This document shows, in pieces, positions 34,726-45,900 of a DNA stretch of 64,000 bases (its first letter is position 1; the number at the start of each line of letters is the position of its first letter). The notes below the pieces were generated by a model. That model was not told where the DNA came from, searched no databases, and saw nothing but the letters and a program-made list of their open reading frames with translations. The position numbers and the translations under genes were made by a program. The DNA is from Tenrec ecaudatus (Eukaryota; Chordata; Mammalia; Afrosoricida; Tenrecidae): positions 124,001-188,000 of the forward strand of contig NW_027459428.1 of NCBI RefSeq assembly GCF_050624435.1, read 5' to 3'.

Positions 34726-36269
34726 GCCCTTGCCTAAGGCTGGGGGAGCCCTAGCCTAAGACTACAGGAGCCGTAGCCTAAGGCTACGGGAGCCCTAGCC
34801 TAAGGCTATGGGAGCCCTAGCCTTAGCCTAAACCTAGGGGTGCCCGAAGCTAAGGCTAGGGGAGCCCTAGCCTTAGCCTAAGCCTAGGGGTTCCCTAGCC
34901 TAAGGCTAGGGGAGCCCTAGCCTTAACCTAAGCCTAGGTGTGCCCTAGCCTAAGGCTAGGGGAGCCCTAGCCTAAGGCTAGGGGAGCCCTAGCCTTAGCG
35001 TAATCCTAGGGGTGCCCTAGCCTAAAGCTAGGGGAGCCCAAGCCTTAACCTAAGCCTAGGGGTGCCCTAGCCTAAGGCTAGGGCACCACTAGCCTAAGGC
35101 TAGGGGAGCCCTAGCCTTAGCCTAAGCCTAGGGGTGCCATAGCCTAAGGTTAAGGGAACACTAGCCTAAGGGTAGGGGAGCCATAGCCTAAGGTTCGGGG
35201 AGCCCTAGCCTAATGCTCGGGGAGCCCTAGCCTTAGCTTAAGCCTAGGGTTGCCCTAGCCTTAGGCTAGGCGAGCCCTAGCCTAAGGCTCGGGGAGCCCT
35301 AGGCTTAGACTAAGCCTAGGGGAGCCCTAGCCTAAGGCTAGGGGAGCCCTAGCCTTAGCCGAAGCCTAGGGGTGCCCTAGCCTAAGCCTAGGGGAGCCCT
35401 AGACTTAGCCTAAGCCTAGGGGTGCCCTAGCCTAAGGCTACGGGAGCCCTAGCCTAAGGCTAGGGGAGCCTTAGCGTAAGGCTACGGGAGCCCTAGCCTA
35501 AGGCTAGGAGAGTGCTTGCCTTAGCCTAAGCCTAAGCGTGCCCGAAACTAAGGCTAGGGGAGCCATAGCCAAAGACTAGGGGAGCCCTAGCCTAAGGCTC
35601 GGGGAGCCCTAGCCTAAGCCTAGGGATGCCTTAACCTAAGGTTAGGGGAGCTCTATCCTAAGCCTAGGGGTGCCCTAGCCTAGGCTAGGGGAGCTCTAAC
35701 CTAAGGCTAGGGGAGCCCTATCCTTAGCCTAAGCCTAGGTGTGCCCTAGCCTAAGGTTAGGGGAACACTAGCCTAAGGGCAGGGGAGCCCTAGCCTTAGC
35801 ATAAGCCTAGGGGTGCCCTAGCCTAAGGCTAGGGGAGCCCTAACCTAAGGATAGGGGAGCCCTAGCCTTAGCCTAAGCCTATGGGTACCATAGCCTAAGC
35901 CTAGGGGAGCCCTAGCTTAAGTCTCAGGGAGCCCTGGCCTTAGCCTAAGCCTAGGGGAGCCCTAGCTTAAGGCTAGGGGAGCCCAAGCCTTAGCCTAAGC
36001 CTAGGGGTGCCCTAGCCTAATGCTAGGGGAGCCCTAGCCTAAGCCTTGGTGTGCCCTAGCCTAAGGCTAGGGGAGCCCAAGCCTAAGGCTAGGGGAGCCC
36101 TAGACTTAGACTAAGCCTAGGGGAGCACTAGCTTAAGGCTAGGGGAGCCCTAGCCTTAGCCTAAGCCTAGGGGTGCCCTAACCTAAGGCTAGGGGAGCCT
36201 AGCCTAAAGCTAGGGGAGTCCTAGCCTAAGGCTAAGGGAGCCCTAGCCTTAGCCTAAGCCTAGGGGTGC

Positions 36270-36870
36270 CCTAGCCTAAGGCTAGGGGAGCCTTAGCCTA
36301 AGGCTAGGGGAGCCCTATCCTTAGCCTAAGCCTAGGGGTGCCCTACCCTAAGGCTAGGGGAGCCCTAGCCTTAGCCTAAGCCTAGGGGTGCCCTTGCCTA
36401 AGGCTAGGGGAGCCCTAGCCTTAGCCTAAGCCTTGGGGTGCCCTAACCTAAGGCTAGTGGAGCCTAGCCTAAAGTTGGGGAGTCCTAGCCTAAGGCTAGG
36501 GGAGCCCTAGCCTTAGCCTAAGCCTAGAGGTGCCCTAACGTAAGGCTAGGGGAGCACTAGCCTAAGGCTAGGGGAGCCCTAGCCTTAGCCTAAGCCTAGG
36601 GGAGACCTAGCCTAAGGCTGGCAGAGCCCTAGCCTTAGCCTAAGCCTAGGTGTGTCCTAGCCGAAGGCTAGGGGAGCCATAGCCTAAGGCTATGGGAGCC
36701 CTAGCCTAAGGCTAGGGGAGCCCTAGCGTAAGGCTAGGGGAGCCCTCGCCTTATTCTAAGCCTAGGGGTGCCCGAAACTAAGGCTAGTGGAGACCTAGCC
36801 TTAGCCTAAGCCTAGGGCTTCCCTATCCTAAGGCTAGGGGAGCGATACCCTAAGGCTAGGGGAGCCCTTG
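36270..36870. repeat. Third relative of the 25.8-26.4 kb block
   Basis: Shared variants tie this segment to 25,800-26,400 and 31,990-32,590. They are CCCTATCC followed by CCCTACCCTAAGG (25,843 and 36,313), AAAGTTGGGGAGTCC, GGCTGGCAGAGCC and GAAACTAAGG (26,282 and 36,774). The offset moves from 10,470 to 10,492, a net gain of 22 bp. More differences are visible than between the other two copies, so this split appears older. Confidence 0.7.
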
Positions 36871-38328
36871 TCTTAGCCTAAGCCTAGGGGTGCCCTAGCC
36901 TAAGGCTATGGGAGCCCTAGCAGAAGGCTAGGGGAGCCCTAGCCTTAGCCTAAGCCTAGGGGTGCCCTAGCCTAAGGCTAGGGGAGCCCTAGCCCAAGGC
37001 TAGGGGAGGCCCAACCTTAGCCTAAGCCAAGGGGTGCCCTAGCCTAAGACTAGGGGAGCACAAGCCTAAGGCTAGGGGAGCCATAGCCTAAATTTCGGGG
37101 AGACCTAGCCAAAGGCTCGGGTAGCCCTAACTTAAGCCTAGGGGTGCCCTAGCCTAAGGCTAGGGGAGCCATAGCCTAAGGCTAGGGGAGCGCTAGCCTA
37201 AGCCTAGGGGAGCCCTAGACTAAGGCTAGGGGAGCCCTAGCCTACGCCTAGGGGTGCCCTAGCCTAAGGCTAGGGGATCGCTAGCCTAAGCCTAGGGTAG
37301 CCCTAGCCTAAGGCTAGGGGAGCCCTAGCCGAAGCCTAGGGGAGCCTAGCCTAAGGCTAGGGGAGCCCGAGCTTTAGCCTAAGCCTAGCGGTGCCCTAGC
37401 CTAAGGCTAGGGGAGCCGTAGCCTAAGGCTAGGGGAGCACTAGCCTTAGCCTAAGCCTAGGGTGCCCTAGCCTAGGCTAGAGGAGCCTTAGCCTAGGGCT
37501 AGGGGAGCCCTATCCTTAGTCTAAGCCTAGGGGTGCACTAGCCTAAGGCTAGGGGAGCCCTAGCCTTAGCATAAGCCTAGGCGTGCCCCAGGCTAAGGCT
37601 AGGGGAGCCCTAGCCTTAGCCTAAGCCTAGGGGTGCCCTAACCTAAGGCTAGGGGAGCATAGCCTAAAGCTAGGGGAGTCCTAGCCTAAGGCTAGGGGAG
37701 CCCTAGCCTTAGCCTAAGCCTAGGGGTGCCCTAAAGTAAAGCAAGGGGAACCCTAGCCTAAGGCTAGGGGAGCCCTAGCCTTAGCCTAAGCCTAGGGGAG
37801 CCCAGCCTAAGCCTGGCTGAGTCCTAGCCTTATCCTAAACCTAGGTGTGCCCTAGCCTAAGGCTAGGGGAGCCCTAGCCTAAGGCTAGGGGAGCCCTAGC
37901 CTAAGGCTATGGGAGCCCTAGCCTAAGGCTAGGGGAGCCCTAGCCTAAGGCTTGGGGAGCTCTAGCCTAAGGCTAGGGGAGATCTAGCCTAAGGCTAGGG
38001 GAGCCCTTGCCTTAGCCTAAGCCTAGGGGTGCCCGAAGCTAAGGCTAGGGGAGCCCGAGCCTTAGCCTAAGCCTAGGGGTGCCCTAGCATAAGGCTAGGG
38101 TAGCCCTAGCCTAAGCCTAGGGGAGCCCTTGCCTGAGCCTAAGCCTAGGGGTGCCCTAGCCTAAGGTTAGGGGAGCCCTAGCCTAATGCTCGGTGAGCCC
38201 TAGCCTTAGCCTAAGCCTAGGGGTGTCCTAGCCTAAGGCTAGGGGAGCCCTAGCCTAAGGCTAGGGGAGCCCTAGCCTAAGGCTAGCGGAGCCCTAGCCT
38301 TAGCCTAAGCCTAGGGGAGCCCGAGCCT

Positions 38329-38482
38329 AAAGCTAGGGGAGCCCTAGCCTAAGGCTAGGGGAGCCCTAGCCTAAGGCTAGGGGAGCCCTAGCCTAAGGCT
38401 AGGGGAGCCCTAGCCTAAGGCTAGGGGAGCCCTAGCCTAAGGCTAGGGGAGCCCTAGCCTAAGGCTAGGGGAGCCCTAGCCT
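38329..38482. repeat. Homogeneous run of A-type 22-mers
   Basis: An AAAGCT variant unit at 38,329 is followed by six identical A-type units starting at 38,351, 38,373, 38,395, 38,417, 38,439 and 38,461, then a GGCTAAGG variant at 38,483. It is the longest perfectly homogeneous run I noticed and the most consistently self-complementary stretch. Confidence 0.9.
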
Positions 38483-39968
38483 AAGGCTAAGGGAGCCCTA
38501 GCCTTAGCCTAAGCCTAAAAGTGCCCTAGCCTAAGGCTAGGGGAGCGCTAGCCTTAGCCTAAGCCTAGAGGTTCCCTAACTTAAGCCTAGGGGAACCTTA
38601 GCCTAAGGCTAGGAGAGCCCTAGCCTTAGCCTAAGCCTAGGGGTGCCGAAACTAAGGCTTGGGGAGCCCTAGCCTTAGCTGAAGTCTAGGGGTTCCCTAG
38701 CCTAAGGCTAGGGGAGCCATAGCATAAGGCTAGGGGAGCCCTTGCCTTAGCCTAAGCCTAGGGATGCCCTAAACTAAGCCTAGGGGTGCCCTAGCCTAAG
38801 GCTATTGGAGCCCTAGCCTTAGCCTAAGCCTAGGGGTTCCCTAGCCTAAGGCTAGGGGAGCCATAGCATAAGGCTAGGGGAGCTCTTGCCTTAGCCTAAG
38901 CCTCGGGATGCCCTAGCCTAAGGTTGGGGGAACACTAGCCTAAGGCTAGGGGAGCCCTAGCCTTATCCTAAGCCTAGGGGAGTCCTAGCCTAAGGCTATC
39001 GGAGCCCTAGTCTTAGCCTACGCCTAGGTGTGCCCTAGCCTAAAGCTAGGGGATCCGTAGCCTAAGGCTAGGGGAGCCCTAGCCTAAGGCTAGGGGAGCA
39101 CTACCCTAAGGCTAGGGGAGCCCTAGCCTTAGCCTAAGCCTAGGGGTGCCCAAAACTAGGGCTAGGGGAGACCTAGCCTTAGCCTAAGCCTAGGGGTTCC
39201 CTAGCCTAAGGCTAGGGGAGCCATAGCCTAAGGCTAGGGGATCCCTTGCCTTAGCATATGCCTAGGGGTGCCCTAGCCTAAGGCTATGGGAGCCCTAGCC
39301 TAAGGCTAGGGGAGCCCTAGCCTAAGGCTAGGGGAGCCCTAACCTTAGCCTATGCCTAGGGGTGCCATAGCCCAAGGTTAGGGGAACACTAGCCTAAGGC
39401 TAGGGGAGCCATAGCCTAAGTTTCGGGGAGCCCTAGCCTAAGGCTCGGGTAGCCCTAACCTAAGCCTAGGGGTGCTCTAGCCTAAGGCTAGGGGAGCCAT
39501 AGCCTAAGGCTAGGGGAGCGCTAACCTAAGCTTAGGGGAGCCCTAGCCTAAGACTAGGGGAGCCCTAACCTAAGCCTAGGGGTGCCTAAGCCTAAGGCTA
39601 GGGGAGCGCTAGCCTAAGCCTAGGGGAGCCCTAGCCTAAGGCTTGGGGAGCCCTAGACTAAGCCGAGTGGAGTCTAGCTTAAGGCTAGGGGAGCCTAAGC
39701 TTTAGCCTAAGCCTAGGGGTGCCCTAGCCTAAGGCTAGGGGAGCCCTAGCCTTAGCCCAAGCCTAGGGGTGACCTAGCCGAAGGCTAGGGGAGCCGTAGC
39801 TTAAGGCTAGGGGAGCCCTAGCCTAAGGCTAGGGGAGCCCTAGCTTTAGCCTAAGCCTAGGGGTGTCCTAGCCTAAGGCTAGGGGAGCCCTAGCCTAAGG
39901 CTAGGGGAGCCCAAGCCTAAGGCTAGGGGAGCCCTAGCCTTAGCCTAAGCCTAGGGGAGCCCAAGCCT

Positions 39969-40056
39969 AAAGCTAGGGGAGCCCTAGCCTAAGGCTAGGG
40001 GAGCCCTAGCCTAAGGCTAGGGGAGCCCTAGCCTAAGGCTAGGGGAGCCCTAGCCT
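39969..40056. repeat. Shorter paralogue of the homogeneous A-type run
   Basis: The same flanking variants as at 38,329 and 38,483 enclose only three perfect A-type units here (39,991, 40,013 and 40,035) before the variant at 40,057. The difference from the paralogue is exactly three units, 66 bp. Confidence 0.88.
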
Positions 40057-43000
40057 AAGGCTAAGGGAGCCATAGCCTTAGCCTAAGCCTAAAAGTGCCC
40101 TAGCCTAAGGCTAGGGGAGCGCTAGTCTTAGCCTAAGCCTAGAGGTTCCCTAACTTAAGCCTAGGGGAGCATTAGCCTAAGGCTAGGGGAGCCCTAGCCT
40201 TAGCCTAAGCCTAGGGGTGCCGAAACTATGGCTTGGGGAGCCCTAGCCTGAGCCTAAGCCTAGGGGTTCCCTAGCTTAAGGCTAGGGGAGCCATAGCATA
40301 AGGCTAGGGGAGCCCTTGCCTTAGCCTAAGCCTAGGGGTGCCCTAAACTAAGCGTTGGTGTGCCCTAGCCTAAGGCTATTGGAGCCCTAGCCTTAGCCTA
40401 AGCCTAGGGGTTCCCTAGCCTAAGGCTAGGGGAGCCATAGCATAAGGCTAAGGGAGCCCTTGCCTTAGCCTAAGCCTCGGGATGCCCTAGCCTAAGGTTG
40501 GGGGAACTCTAGCCTAAGGCTTGGGGAGCCCTAGCCTTATCCTAAGCCTAGGGGAGCCCTAGCCTAAAGCTAGGGGAGCCGTAGCCTAAGGCTAGGGGAG
40601 CCCTAGCCTAAGGTTAGGGGAGCCCTACCCTAAGGCTAGGGGAGCCCTACCCTACGGCTAGGGGAGCCCTAGCCTTAGCCTAAGCCAAGGGGTGCCCGAA
40701 ACTAGGGCTAGGGGAGCCCTAGCCTTAGCCTAAGCCTAGGGGTTCCCTAGCCTAAGGCTAGGGGAGCCATAGCCTTAGGCTAGGGGAGCCCTTGCCTTAG
40801 CATAAGCCTAGGGGTGCCCTAGCCTAAGGCTAGGGGAGCCCTAGCCTAAGGCTAGGGGAGCCCTAGCCTAAGGCTAGGGGAGCCCTAGCCTTAGCCTAAG
40901 ACTAGTGGTGCTCTAGCCTAAGGCTAGGGGAGCCCTAGCCCAAGGCTAGGGGAGCCCTAACCTCAGCCTAAGCCTAGGGGTGCCCTAGCCTGAGGCTAGG
41001 GGAGCACAAGCCTAAAGCTAGGGGAGCCCTAGCCTTAGCCTATGCCTAGGGGTGCCATAGCCTAAGGTTAGGGGAACACTAGCCTATGGCTAGGGGAGCC
41101 ATAGCCTAAGTTTCGGGGAGCCCTAGCCTAAGGCTCCGGTAGCCCTAACCTAAGCCTAGGGGTGCCCTAGCCTAAGGCTAGTGGAGCCATGGCCTAAGGC
41201 TAGGGGAGCGCTAGCCTAAGCTTATGGGAGCCCTAGCCTAAGACTAGGGGAGCCCTAACCTAAGCCTAGGGGTGCCTTAGCCTAAGGCTAGGGGAGCGCT
41301 AGCCTAAGCCTAGGGGAGCCCTAGCCTAAGGCTAGGGGAGCCCTAGCCTAAGCCTAGTGGAATCTAGCTTAAGGCTAGGGGAGCCTGAGCTTGAGCCTAA
41401 GCTTGGTGTGCCCTAGCCTAAGGCTAGGGGAGCCCTAGCCTTAGCCCAAGCCTAGGGGTGCCCTAGCCGAAGACTAGGGGAGCCGTAGCTTATGGCTAGG
41501 GGAGCCTTAGCCTAAGGCTGGGGGAGCCCTAGCTTTAGCCTAAGCCTAGGGGTGCCCTAGCCTAAGGCTAGGGGAGCCCTAGCTTTAGCCTAAGCCTAGG
41601 GGTGTCCTAGCCTAAGGCTAGGGGAGCCCTAGCCTAAGGCTAGGGGAGCCCTAGCCTTAGCCTAAGCCTAGGGGTGCCCTAACCTAAGACTAGGGGAGCC
41701 TAGCCTAAAGCTAGGGGAGTCCTAGCCTAAGGCTAGGGGAGCCCTAGCCTTAGCCTAAGCCTAGGGGTGCCCTAACGTAAGGTTAGGGGAGCCCTAGCCT
41801 AAGGCTAGGGGAGCCCTAGCCTTAGCCTAAGCCTAGGGGAGCCCTAGACTAAGGCTAGGGGAGCACTATCCTTAGCCTAAGCATAGGGGTGCCCTAGCCT
41901 AAGACTAGGGGAGCCCTAACCTAAGGCTACGGGAGCCCTAGCCTTAGCCTAAGCCTAGGAGAGCCCTAGCCTAAGGCTAGGGGAGCCCTAGCCTAAGGCT
42001 AGTGGAGCCCTAGCCTAAGGCTACGGGAGCCCTAGCCTTAGCCTAATCCTAGGGGTCCCCTAGCCTAAGGGAAGGGGAGCCATAGCCTAAGGCTAGGGGT
42101 GCCCTAGGCTAAGGCTTTGGGAGCTCTATCCTAAGCCTAAGGGTTACCTAGCCTAGGCTAGGGGAGCCCTAGCCTAAGGCTAGGGGAGCCCTATCCTTAG
42201 CCTAAGCCTAGGGGTGCCCTAGCCTAAGCCTAGGTGTGCCCTAGCCTAAGGCTAGGGGAGCCCTAGCCTTAGCCTAAGTCTAGGGGTGCCCTGGCCTAAA
42301 GTTAGGGGAGCCTAGCCTAAGGCTAGGGGAGCCCTATCCTAAGGCTAGGGGAGCTCTAGCCTAAGGCTACGGGAGCCCTAGCCTAAGGCTACGGGAGCCC
42401 TAGCCTTAGCCTAAACCTAGGGGTGCCCGAAGCTAAGCTAGGGGAGCCCTATCCTTAGCCTAAGCCTAGGGGTGCCCTAGCCTAAGGCTAGGGGAGCCCT
42501 AGCCTTAGCCTAAGCCTAGGGGAGACTTAGCCTAAGGCTAGGGGAGCTCTAGCTTTAGCCTAAGCCTAGGGGTGCCCTAGCCTAAGGCTAGAGGAGCCCT
42601 AGACTTAGCCTAAGCCTAGGGATGCCCTAGCCTAAGGTTAGGGGAGCCCTAGCCTTAGCCTAAGCCTAAGGGTGCCCCAACATAACGCTAAGGGAGCCCT
42701 AGCCTAAGGCTAGGGGAGGCCTAGCCTTAGCCTAAGCCTAGGGGTTCCCTAGCCTAAGGCTAGGGGAGCCATAGCCTAAGGCTAGGGGATCCCTTGCCTT
42801 AGCCTAAGCCTAGGGGTGCCCTAGCTTAAGGCTAGGGGAGCCCTAGCCCAAGGCTAGGGGAGCCCTAGCCTAAGGCTAGGAGAGCCATAGCCTAAGGTTC
42901 GGGGAGCCCTAACCTAAGTCTAGGGGTGCCCTAGCCTAAGGCTAGGGGAGCGCTAGTCTAAGCCTTGGCGAGCCCTAGGCTAAGCTTAGGGGATCCTAGC

Positions 43001-43189
43001 CTAAGGCTAGGGGAGCCCGAGGTTTAGCCTAAACCTAGCGTTGCCCTAGCCTAAGGGTAGGGGAGCCCTAGCCTTAGCCTAAGCCTAGGGGTGCCCTAGC
43101 TTAAGTCTACGGGAGCCGTAGCCTAAGGCTAGGGGAGCCCTTGCCTTAGCCTAAGCCTAGGGGTGTCCTAGCCTAAGGCTAGGGGAGCC

Positions 43190-43480
43190 CTAGCCTTAGC
43201 CTAAGCATAGGGGTGCCCTAGCCTAAGCCTAGGGGAACACCATCCTAAGCCTAGGGGTGCCCTAGCCTAAGGCTAGGGGAGCCCTAGCCTTAGCCTAAGC
43301 CTAGGGGTGCCGTAGCCTAAGGCTAGGGGAGCCCAAGCCTAAGCCTAGGGATGCCCTAGCCTAAGGCTAGGGGAGCCCTAGCCTTAGCCTAAGCATAGGG
43401 GTGCCCTAGCCTAAGCCTAGGGGAACACTATCCTAAGCCTAGGGGTGCCCTAGCCTAAGGCTAGGGGAGGCCTAGACTTA
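43190..43480. repeat. 188-bp tandem duplication
   Basis: AGCATAGGGGTGCC followed by GGGGAACAC occurs at 43,204 and 43,392, an offset of 188 bp (six 22-bp plus two 28-bp units). The second copy fades after roughly 100 bp. Confidence 0.75.
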
Positions 43481-44489
43481 GCCTAAGCCTAGGGATGCCT
43501 TAGCCTAAGGCTAGGGGAGCCCTAGCCCAAGGCCAGGGGAGCCCTAGCCTAAGGCGAGGGGAGCACTTGCCTTAGCCTAAACCTAGGGGAGCCCTAGCTT
43601 AAGGCTGGGGGATCCCTAGCCTAAGGAGACGGGAGCCCTAGCCTAAGGCTACGGGAGCCCTAGCCTAAGGCTAGGGGAGCCCTGGCCTAAGCCTAGTTGT
43701 GCCCTGGCCTTAGCCTAGTGGTGCCCGGGCCTAAGGCTAGGAGAGCCCTACCATAAGGCGAGGGGAGCCATAGCCTTAGCCTAAGCCTAGGGGAGCCATA
43801 GCCTAAGGCTAGGGGAGCCCTAGCCTAAGGTTAGGGGAACCCTAGCCTTAGCCTAAGCCTAAAGGTGCCCTAGCCTAAGTCAAGGGGAGCCCTAGCCTTA
43901 GCCTAAGCCTAGGGGTGCGCGAAGCTAAGGTTAGGGGAGCCCTAGCCTTAGCCTAAGACTAGGGTTGCCTAAGCATAAGGCTAGGGGAGCCCTAGCCTTA
44001 GCCTAAGCTTAGGGGTGCCCTAGCCTACGGCTAGGGGAGCCATAGCCTAAGGCTAGGGGATCCCTTGCCTTAGCCTAAGGCTAGGGTTGCCCTAGCCTAA
44101 GGCTAGAGGATCCCTAGCCTAAGGCTTGGGGAGACCTAGCCTTAGCCTAAGCCTAGGGGTTCCCTATCTTAATCGTTGGGGTGCCCTAGCCGAAGACTAG
44201 TGAAGCACTAGCCTGAGGCAAGGGGAGCCCAAGCCTTAGCCTAAGCCTAGTGGTGCCCTAGCCTAAGGCTAGGGGAGCCCTAGCTTTAGGATAGGGGAGC
44301 CCTAGCCTAAGGCTAGAGGAGCCCTAGCCTAAGCCTAGGGGTGCCCTAGCCAAAGGCTAGGGGAGCCCTAGCCTTAACCTTAGTCTAGTGGTGCCCTAGC
44401 CTTAGGCTAGGGGAGTCTTAGCCTAAGGCTAGGGGAACACTATCCTTAGGCTAAGCCTAGGTGTGCTATAGCCTAAGGCTAGGGGAGCC

Positions 44490-45900
44490 ATAGCCTGAGG
44501 CTAGGGGAGCCCTGTCCTAAGCCTAGGGGTGCCCTGCCCTAAGGCTAGGGGAGCCCTAGCCTTAGCCTAAGCCTAGAGGTGCCCTAGCCTAAGCCTAGGG
44601 GTGCCCTACCCTAAGGCTAGGGGAGCCCTAGCCTTAGCCTAAGCCTAGGGTTGCCCTAGCCTAAGGCTAGGGAAGCCCTAGCCTAAAGCAAGGGGAGCCC
44701 TAGCCTAAAGCAAGGGGAGCCCTAGGCTTAGCCAAAGCCTAGGGGTGCCCTAGCCTAAGGCTAGGGAAGCCCTAGCCTAAAGCAAGGGGAGCCCTAGCCT
44801 TAGCCTAAACCAAGGGGTGCCCTAGCCTAAGGTTAGGGGAGCCCTAGCCTTAGCCTAAGCCTAGGGGTGCCATAGCTTAAGGCTAGGAGAGCCCTAGACT
44901 AAGGCTAGGGGAGCCCTAACCTAAGGCTATTGGAGCCCTAGCCTTAGCCTAAGCCTAGGGGTGTTCTAGCCTAAGGCTAAGGGAGCCCACGCCTAAGGCT
45001 AGGGTAGCCCTAGCATTATCCTAAGCCTAGGGGTGCCCGAAGCTAAGGCTAGGGGAGCCCTAGCATAAGCCTAGGGGTGCGCTAGCCTAAGGCTAGGGGA
45101 GCCCTAGCCTAAGCCTAGGGGTACCCTAGCCTAAGGCTAGGGGAGCCCTAGCCTTAGCCTAAGCCTAGGGGTGCCCTAGTCCAGGCTAGTGGTGCCCTAG
45201 CCTAAGCTTAGGGGTGCCCCAGCCTAAGGTTAGGGGAGCCCTAGCCTAAGGCTAGGGGAACACTATCCTTAGCCTAAGCCTAGGGGTGCTATAGCCTAAG
45301 GCTAAGGGAGCCCTAGCCTGAGGCTAGGGGAGCCCTGGCCTAAGCCTAGGGGTGCCCTGCCCTAAGGCTAGGGGAGCCCTAGCCTAAGCCTAGGGGTGCC
45401 CTTGCCTAAGTCTAGGAGAACCTTAGCCTAAGGCTAGGGGAGCCCTAGCCTTAGCCTAATCCTAGGGGTGCCCTAGCCTAAGGCTAGGTAAGCCCTAGCT
45501 TAAAGCAAGGGGAACCTTAGCCTTAGCCTAAGCCAAGGGGTGTCCTAGCCTAAGGCTAGGGGAGCCCTTGCCTAAGGCTAAGGGACGCCTAGCCTTAGCC
45601 TAAGCCTAGGGGTGCCATAGCTCAAGGCTAGGGGAGCCCTAGCCTAAGGCTAGGGGAGCCCTAGCCTAATGTTAGGGGAGCCCTAGCCTTAGCCTAATCC
45701 TAGGGGTGCCCTAGCCTAAAGCTAGGAGAGACCTAGCCTAAAACTAGGGGAGCCCTAGCCTAAGGCTATTGGAGCCCTAGCCTTAGCCTAAGCCTAGGGG
45801 TGTTTAAGCCTAAGGCTAAGGGAGCCCACGCCTAAGGCTAGGGTAGCCCTAGTCTTAGCCAAAGCCTAGGGGTGCCCGAAGCTCAGGCTAGCGGAGCCCT
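44490..45900. repeat. Duplicated segment, offset about 0.82-0.84 kb
   Basis: CCCACGCC at 44,986 and 45,825 (offset 839), with CTATTGGAGCCC upstream and CCCGAAGCT downstream in both, marks an internal duplication. GGTGCCCTGCCC at about 44,528 and 45,351 extends it to the left at a slightly different offset. Copies are clearly diverged, so this predates the 5.4 kb duplication that contains it. Confidence 0.65.

Larger units (their letters stand above)
38220..41600. repeat. 1.55-1.74 kb tandem duplication
   Basis: Copy 1 is about 38,220-39,860 and copy 2 about 39,861-41,600. Markers are GGGTGTCCTA (38,221 and 39,861), AAGCCTAAAAGTGCC (38,511 and 40,085), AAACTAGGGC (39,153 and 40,699) and TTTCGGGGAG (39,421 and 41,111). 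Offsets of 1,640, 1,574, 1,546 and 1,690 show internal gains and losses. The first steps are 66 and 28 bp, matching three 22-bp units and one 28-bp unit. A more diverged third relative of the TTTCGGGGAG segment lies near 37,093. Confidence 0.82.
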
